64,000 nt of DNA, from contig JAFWOX010000009.1 in NCBI GenBank assembly GCA_017545325.1, positions 1 through 64,000 on the forward strand. The letters run 5' to 3'. The notes under the pieces are model-generated. The model saw nothing but the letters and a program-made list of their open reading frames with translations, was not told the origin of the DNA and did not search any database. Below are positions 60,184 through 64,000 of this stretch, piece after piece. The position numbers and the translations under genes are program-made. Source of the stretch: Oscillospiraceae bacterium (lineage in GTDB: Bacteria > Bacillota_A > Clostridia > Oscillospirales > Oscillospiraceae). The first letter of the stretch is position 1, and each line of letters starts with the position of its first letter.

Positions 60184-62295
60184 ATGGTAAACAATTTGCA
60201 GAATGGATGTGGGAACATGGAAATAAAGCAACCATCTACATTGGTAACTAAAGGTGATAAAGTTGGCATTGTTCGCTCCAGTGATGGTAAGCATATTAAC
60301 ATAAAGGGCGGTATTAAAGCGCAGCAAGCAGTACAAGCTCTATCGAGATTTGGATTAATAAGATACTCTCGAGATCAGTCTTTCAAGAGTTCTTATTATT
60401 CTATTCACTTTATTAAGCCAGTTTCCAAATTGAAGCAGTTGTACAACTTGGGCGAGGAAATATTGATTCTTTGTTGTAATGACAGCATGAGCAATTTCAA
60501 AAGTCGTACAAAGGATCTAATTGATTATTTACTTGGATCGCAGTCCGAATTCAGGAATCGACTTGATAAAGTTACATGTTTTCTTGTTGATGATTGTGAT
60601 AATATCGAGGAACTTATTAAACGAGATCGAAACGAAAACCCCGATTCCAGGTTGATTGTGCCTTTCTCATATTCAGAATTGGAAAACGGTATCAGCGAAG
60701 AAGCATTTCAAATTAGATTACGTGCATTTCTGTACGAACGAGATTTGTTTGGAGTGGCTTCTCCGCTACGGGATGATGTATTATTCTTTGGCAAGAGCAG
60801 ATTTGATGTTATTTCGGAATTGTATGGAAAATACCTGCAAGGAGAGCATGGCGGATTATTTGGTTTAAGAAGAATTGGAAAAACCTCTATTCTTAATCTT
60901 CTTCGTAATCGTGTCGAGCAAAACGGAGGTATAGCTATTTATTTAGATTGTACAAAGTATTACCACTTGAAGTGGAATATGCTTCTGCATCAAATCGTAA
61001 ATGAAATCTATATCAAATACTCTATTGGCAGTTATGAGACGCCAGTTGGATTTCTACCGGATGGTTTCTCATTAATCAGTGAAGCGAATTACACAGAAGA
61101 TACAGCCTCTTTAAGTTTTGAAACTGATCTGAAATCAATCCATCATTGTCTAAATAACCGTCGAATCCTGCTTATCTTTGACGAGATTGAACGCATCAGT
61201 TTCGGAACTTCACCTTCGAAACATTGGAGCGAAGAAAACGACGCTCTATTCTTTTGGGATGCATTACGTTCAATTTCTCAAACCGACACCAGTATCTTCT
61301 CATTTGTGATAGCCGGTGTTAATCCAAAATGTATTGAAGATAGTAAAATAAATGGACAAACAAATCCAATTTTCAATGCATTAACGCCTCAGTATATTAC
61401 TCTTTTTGACTATGATGATGTTAAGACGATGGTTTCCGCTATTGGAGGGCATCTCGGTTTATTCTTTGAAGAAGAAGTGTATTCAAAGCTTGTTGATGAT
61501 TATGGTGGTCATCCGTTTCTAACTCGACAAGTATGCAGCAAAATCAATGCAGATGTATTGAACAACAAGGAACACCGCCCTTTTTGTGTATCCAAGTATA
61601 GCTATGAAAAGCAAGCACCAGATTATCGTTCGAAACTAGAAGGTGTTATTCAACAGATTTTAGGCGTACTCGAAGACTTCTATCCTCCAGAATATGAATT
61701 ATTGAAAGTTCTTGCCTTGGATGGTAGTGCTGCGTTTAAGAAGAAACTGTCTTTTGGCGATAGTTCGATTGCTCATTTGCTTGGTTATTGTCTGATCACA
61801 AGAGATCACGGTGATTATTATATTCGAATAAAAACTGTCGCCTCTTATCTTAACGAAAAGCATAAGTATGAAAAAACGCTAGATAATGCTTCGGAAAAAA
61901 GAGCTCGAATTACTGTTCGTCGCGGATTAATTGAAGAAAAACTCCGAAGAATCATTCAGGCAAACCTCACTTTGAAATATGGAAAAAAAGCAAAAGAGCA
62001 TATGATTAGTATTGTGAAAAATGCAACTACTGATAAGAATCAAGAGGCTAAGCTTCAGAGCAAGGAGTTCAAGGAAGCAATGCAAGAACTATACTTTTCT
62101 CAGTTAAAAGTCCTAATGCTAAAAGACTGGAACAGTTACCAAGCTCTTTTTGTTGATAAGGTAAAGTTTGAACAGTTTTTTGACATTATCAACTCTCACA
62201 GGGCAGATGCACACGCAAAATCACTGGATGAAGAAGATGAGGCAATACTAAACTATGCATTTAAGTTTTTTGAAAAGGCATTAGAAGAGATATAA
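60184..62295 (+). CDS. STAND-type P-loop ATPase with C-terminal HEPN-like domain
   Basis: A 703-residue protein. Residues 1-~185 form an uncharacterised alpha/beta domain. After a hinge (RDLFGVASPLRDDVLFFGKS) comes a STAND/MNS-like NTPase with Walker A GLRRIGKTS (227-235), Walker B ILLIFDEIE (328-336) and a winged-helix-like region to ~600. The last ~90 residues resemble a Swt1-type HEPN domain, ending with R-A-D-A-H (673-677), a variant of the R-x4-6-H RNase motif. ATG at 60184 lacks a good ribosome site; an in-frame ATG at 60217 is an alternative. Probably a phage-sensing defence protein; that role is inference. Confidence 0.78.
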   Translation: MVNNLQNGCGNMEIKQPSTLVTKGDKVGIVRSSDGKHINIKGGIKAQQAVQALSRFGLIRYSRDQSFKSSYYSIHFIKPVSKLKQLYNLGEEILILCCNDSMSNFKSRTKDLIDYLLGSQSEFRNRLDKVTCFLVDDCDNIEELIKRDRNENPDSRLIVPFSYSELENGISEEAFQIRLRAFLYERDLFGVASPLRDDVLFFGKSRFDVISELYGKYLQGEHGGLFGLRRIGKTSILNLLRNRVEQNGGIAIYLDCTKYYHLKWNMLLHQIVNEIYIKYSIGSYETPVGFLPDGFSLISEANYTEDTASLSFETDLKSIHHCLNNRRILLIFDEIERISFGTSPSKHWSEENDALFFWDALRSISQTDTSIFSFVIAGVNPKCIEDSKINGQTNPIFNALTPQYITLFDYDDVKTMVSAIGGHLGLFFEEEVYSKLVDDYGGHPFLTRQVCSKINADVLNNKEHRPFCVSKYSYEKQAPDYRSKLEGVIQQILGVLEDFYPPEYELLKVLALDGSAAFKKKLSFGDSSIAHLLGYCLITRDHGDYYIRIKTVASYLNEKHKYEKTLDNASEKRARITVRRGLIEEKLRRIIQANLTLKYGKKAKEHMISIVKNATTDKNQEAKLQSKEFKEAMQELYFSQLKVLMLKDWNSYQALFVDKVKFEQFFDIINSHRADAHAKSLDEEDEAILNYAFKFFEKALEEI

Positions 62296-62394
62296 AGACA
62301 ACAGAATAGTATTATTCTGCGAGTCCTTTCAATTCAGGCAAAGCGCTGCTGTTTAATCTCTTTACTTCCGTGTTGTAAAACTAATAGATAATAA

Positions 62395-62564
62395 TCATGT
62401 TATAGTTTTGCTACTATTCACTTTCATCCACCGCTTCTCCTCCCTGATCTGCTCCCGCACCTCGGCGATCATCTGCTCCAGCAGGAGTTCCACCTCTTCC
62501 GGCGTTTTGGCACATACCGTTGCACTTCCCGCTTACCGTGGGCGTTAGTGAAGAGTGCCTTCAT
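62395..62564 (-). pseudogene. GC-rich remnant of a small gene
   Basis: The 365-base gap 62296-62660 contains this GC-rich patch in AT-rich DNA. On the minus strand an ATG at 62564 opens MKALFTNAHGKREVQRY, and one frame over the reading continues as AKTPEEVELLLEQMIAEVR and then REQIREEKRWMK to a stop near 62395. Joined by a frameshift these would make a ~55-residue helical protein. I do not recognise the family. It is probably host-type DNA broken during island formation. Confidence 0.45.
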
Positions 62565-62660
62565 TGAGATATCCGCCCCATTCAAAAACCGTTTGTGCCA
62601 AAATAGTAGGTCTGAAACCAATACTCATTCATTTAGATTGGACGGTTAGAATGAAAGACA

Positions 62661-63311
62661 GTGTTTTTTTTGCTATTATTTATCGTTATCGCCTCTATAA
62701 TTGGCATTTCCATTTTTCTTGCATTAAAAACAGCCGTCAAAAGTACCACCAGAAGGATTGCGCACATAAGGCATAAGGTAGCATCATTTGACGAACGTGA
62801 TCTTAACAGAATTGGCCATATAGAGGAACATTCATCTGAGCATTGGTGCGCTGATATCGAGCATGAACTTAACAGAATAGACTGCATGGAGGGACATTCA
62901 TTTGAGCATTGGTGCGCTGATTTGTTGAAGTGGCATAGATATTCAGAAATACGTGTCACAAAAGGAAGCGGCGACCAAGGGGTTGATATACTTGCCATCA
63001 AGGATGGTCAAAAATACGCCATCCAGTGCAAGCGATACGAAAGCAAATTGAGCAATAAGCCAATACAGGAAATCATCGCTGGCAAGTCCTTTTACGATTG
63101 CGATTGTGCAGTAGTGATGACAAACAGTTATTTTACAGATGGAGCGGTTGCTCTTGCCGATAAAACCGGAGTAAAACTATGGGACAGAGACACGATTGCG
63201 AGTATGCTATCTGACTATCAAAACAGTGAGTATTCTTCCGCCATAGATTCTGCGCAACATGAGCTTTTTGACGAAATCGAGCTGTATTCAGCTGCGACAG
63301 ATGATGAATGA
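62661..63311 (+). CDS. membrane-anchored Mrr-type restriction endonuclease
   Basis: A 216-residue protein with an N-terminal membrane helix (LLLFIVIASIIGISIFLAL), a 22-codon tandem duplication containing HSSEHWCAD and HSFEHWCAD, and an Mrr_cat PD-(D/E)xK nuclease core: GDQGVD (104-109, Asp109) and QCKRY (122-126, Lys124), then CAVVMTNSYFTDGAV. The frame's only start is GTG at 62661, before eight T residues. With seven Ts, an ATG at 62651 would be in frame and give MKDSVFLLLF. It lies 365 bases after the ATPase gene on the same strand, and both are AT-rich. Confidence 0.82.
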   Translation: MFFLLLFIVIASIIGISIFLALKTAVKSTTRRIAHIRHKVASFDERDLNRIGHIEEHSSEHWCADIEHELNRIDCMEGHSFEHWCADLLKWHRYSEIRVTKGSGDQGVDILAIKDGQKYAIQCKRYESKLSNKPIQEIIAGKSFYDCDCAVVMTNSYFTDGAVALADKTGVKLWDRDTIASMLSDYQNSEYSSAIDSAQHELFDEIELYSAATDDE

Positions 63312-63375
63312 AATACTTAGGTCTTTTGCCGCTATCACACGTTCCAAACACTTGGTTCTTTCTGTCTTCATTCTA

Positions 63376-63996
63376 TTATTCCATCGGCCTCTCCAGCAAG
63401 TCCTCCATCTCACACCCGATCACGCGGGAGAGCTTATACACCGTCTGGGCCTGGGCCTTGTCGATGCCGTTGACCCGCTGCTCGTACATCTGGATGGAGC
63501 GCAGGCTGACGCCGGAAATTCTGGCGAGCTCCGCCTGGGATAGCCCCCTGCTCTCCCGCAGTTTTTTCAGCCGACACTCCGGCAGTTCTTCCCCGCACCG
63601 CTCCTCCATCATCTCCAGGAATGCGGTAATGTCCATCTCATGGTAAACCGGGTACATGGCAATGATCTCCGACAGCTTCACATGGTCGAAGATATCCTTG
63701 AAACGCTTTCCGCTGTACCACTGGAATTCCGCCAGCGCCCATCCTGCCCAGTATTCGGGACTCAACCCTTCGATGATCCCCGGTTCAGGCAGCTTTTTCT
63801 TTTTATAGGTCTTTTCCACCACCGCCTGCGCCAGCTCGACGCCGGACATGCCCGCCAGGACCGCCGGGCTGCCCCGCTCGAACTGCTCCGCATACCCTGA
63901 AGTGAGAAAGATGGAGACGACCCAATCCGGCTTCATCCCGCAATCGTTGATAAGGTAGTCGAAGAACTGAGACAGCCGGGCTTTGGCGTCATTCAA
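63376..63996 (-). CDS. helix-turn-helix (XRE) protein, possibly truncated at window edge
   Basis: A protein of at least 206 residues. The C-terminal 65 residues are an XRE-type HTH (LKKLRESRGLSQAELARISGVSLRSIQMYEQ). The N-terminal ~135 residues (YLINDCGMKPDWVVSIFLTSGYAEQFERG and onward) are of a type I do not recognise; their presence before the HTH suggests a sensing domain. The only start visible is TTG at 63996, four bases from the edge, so the gene may begin outside. GC content is host-like, in contrast with the island it borders. Convergent with the Mrr gene. Confidence 0.75.
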   Translation of the reverse strand: MNDAKARLSQFFDYLINDCGMKPDWVVSIFLTSGYAEQFERGSPAVLAGMSGVELAQAVVEKTYKKKKLPEPGIIEGLSPEYWAGWALAEFQWYSGKRFKDIFDHVKLSEIIAMYPVYHEMDITAFLEMMEERCGEELPECRLKKLRESRGLSQAELARISGVSLRSIQMYEQRVNGIDKAQAQTVYKLSRVIGCEMEDLLERPME

Positions 63997-64000
63997 ATAG

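Larger units (their letters stand above)
60006..63340. other. AT-rich island next to tRNA-Pro (putative defence island)
   Basis: Base composition changes abruptly right after the tRNA-Pro 3' end from GC-rich to AT-rich and returns to host-like near 63370. It carries a STAND-type ATPase with HEPN-like tail, a membrane-anchored Mrr nuclease and a GC-rich gene remnant between them. No integrase and no obvious second copy of the tRNA 3' end was found inside the window, so boundaries are approximate and integration is inferred. Confidence 0.6.

Noticed and set aside
62555..62776. 73-codon frame as a separate gene
   Set aside because: It has no recognisable features apart from MKDSVFF at the start of the Mrr gene; more likely the out-of-frame lead of that gene.
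60006..63340. Complete integrative element with att repeats
   Set aside because: I looked for a repeat of the tRNA 3' end and for an integrase or transposase and found neither in the window, so only an island is claimed.
1..64000. CRISPR array, rRNA or insertion sequence
   Set aside because: No regularly spaced direct repeats, rRNA-like stretches or transposase frames were seen.

Overview
The window looks like a GC-rich, spore-forming Firmicute of class Clostridia, probably an Oscillospiraceae-like or related gut anaerobe. The evidence is a PolC-type replicase, the sporulation protein SpoIIR, lipoproteins with Firmicute-style lipoboxes and Pro/Thr/Ala linkers, SLH surface proteins, and canonical sigma-A promoters (TTGACA/TTTACA-17-TATAAT). 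Genus cannot be resolved from sequence alone.

Layout. 1-406: gene-free, rich in strong hairpins. 407-10512: five paralogous ~590-607-residue solute-binding lipoproteins, one on the minus strand and four in tandem on the plus strand; each of the four has its own TTTAC(A/T)-17-TATAAT-like promoter and its own terminator, and no permease is present. 10696-14121: an FAD-dependent oxidoreductase, a MATE exporter and a small DUF378 membrane protein. 14283-20974: two CobW-like GTPases (one with a His-rich loop, one fused to a DUF1980/YcgQ-like tail), then polC and spoIIR. 20965-30609 (minus strand): GH67 alpha-glucuronidase; prfB-DUF1846-pncB; and an alpha/beta hydrolase-murF-ddl cell-wall operon in which MurF carries a membrane-anchored N-terminus. 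30745-34009 (minus): a second FAD oxidoreductase with a sixth solute-binding lipoprotein, in visibly less GC-rich DNA. 34209-41217: yifB, an HtrA-like lipoprotein protease, trkA, a methyltransferase and a MocA-like nucleotidyltransferase fused to a histidine phosphatase. 41291-47624: SLH/NHL and FecR/InlB-repeat surface proteins, with a divergent serpin lipoprotein.

47758-54734 is a catabolic-looking cluster: LysR regulator, third FAD oxidoreductase, seventh solute-binding lipoprotein, both subunits of aconitase X, and a UroD-family (MtaA/CmuA-like) methyltransferase. 54698-59518 (minus) is a surface-polymer operon: MBOAT acyltransferase, DHHW/AlgX-like protein, PT-repeat lipoprotein and SLH-transglutaminase protein. 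A terminator palindrome lies inside the last gene's reading frame.

59674-63340 is the most unusual part. A perfect promoter drives a tRNA-Pro that stops after its anticodon loop. Next comes an intact tRNA-Pro(UGG), and directly after it AT-rich DNA carrying a STAND-type P-loop ATPase with a HEPN-like C-terminus and a membrane-anchored Mrr-type nuclease. This has the layout of a small defence island inserted beside a tRNA gene. A host-like GC-rich HTH gene resumes at 63376.

Functional reading: the window mixes core genes (polC, prfB, ddl, murF, spoIIR, trkA) with an expanded solute-capture/flavoenzyme repertoire, cell-surface decoration genes and one foreign island. No integrase, transposase, CRISPR array or rRNA was seen.
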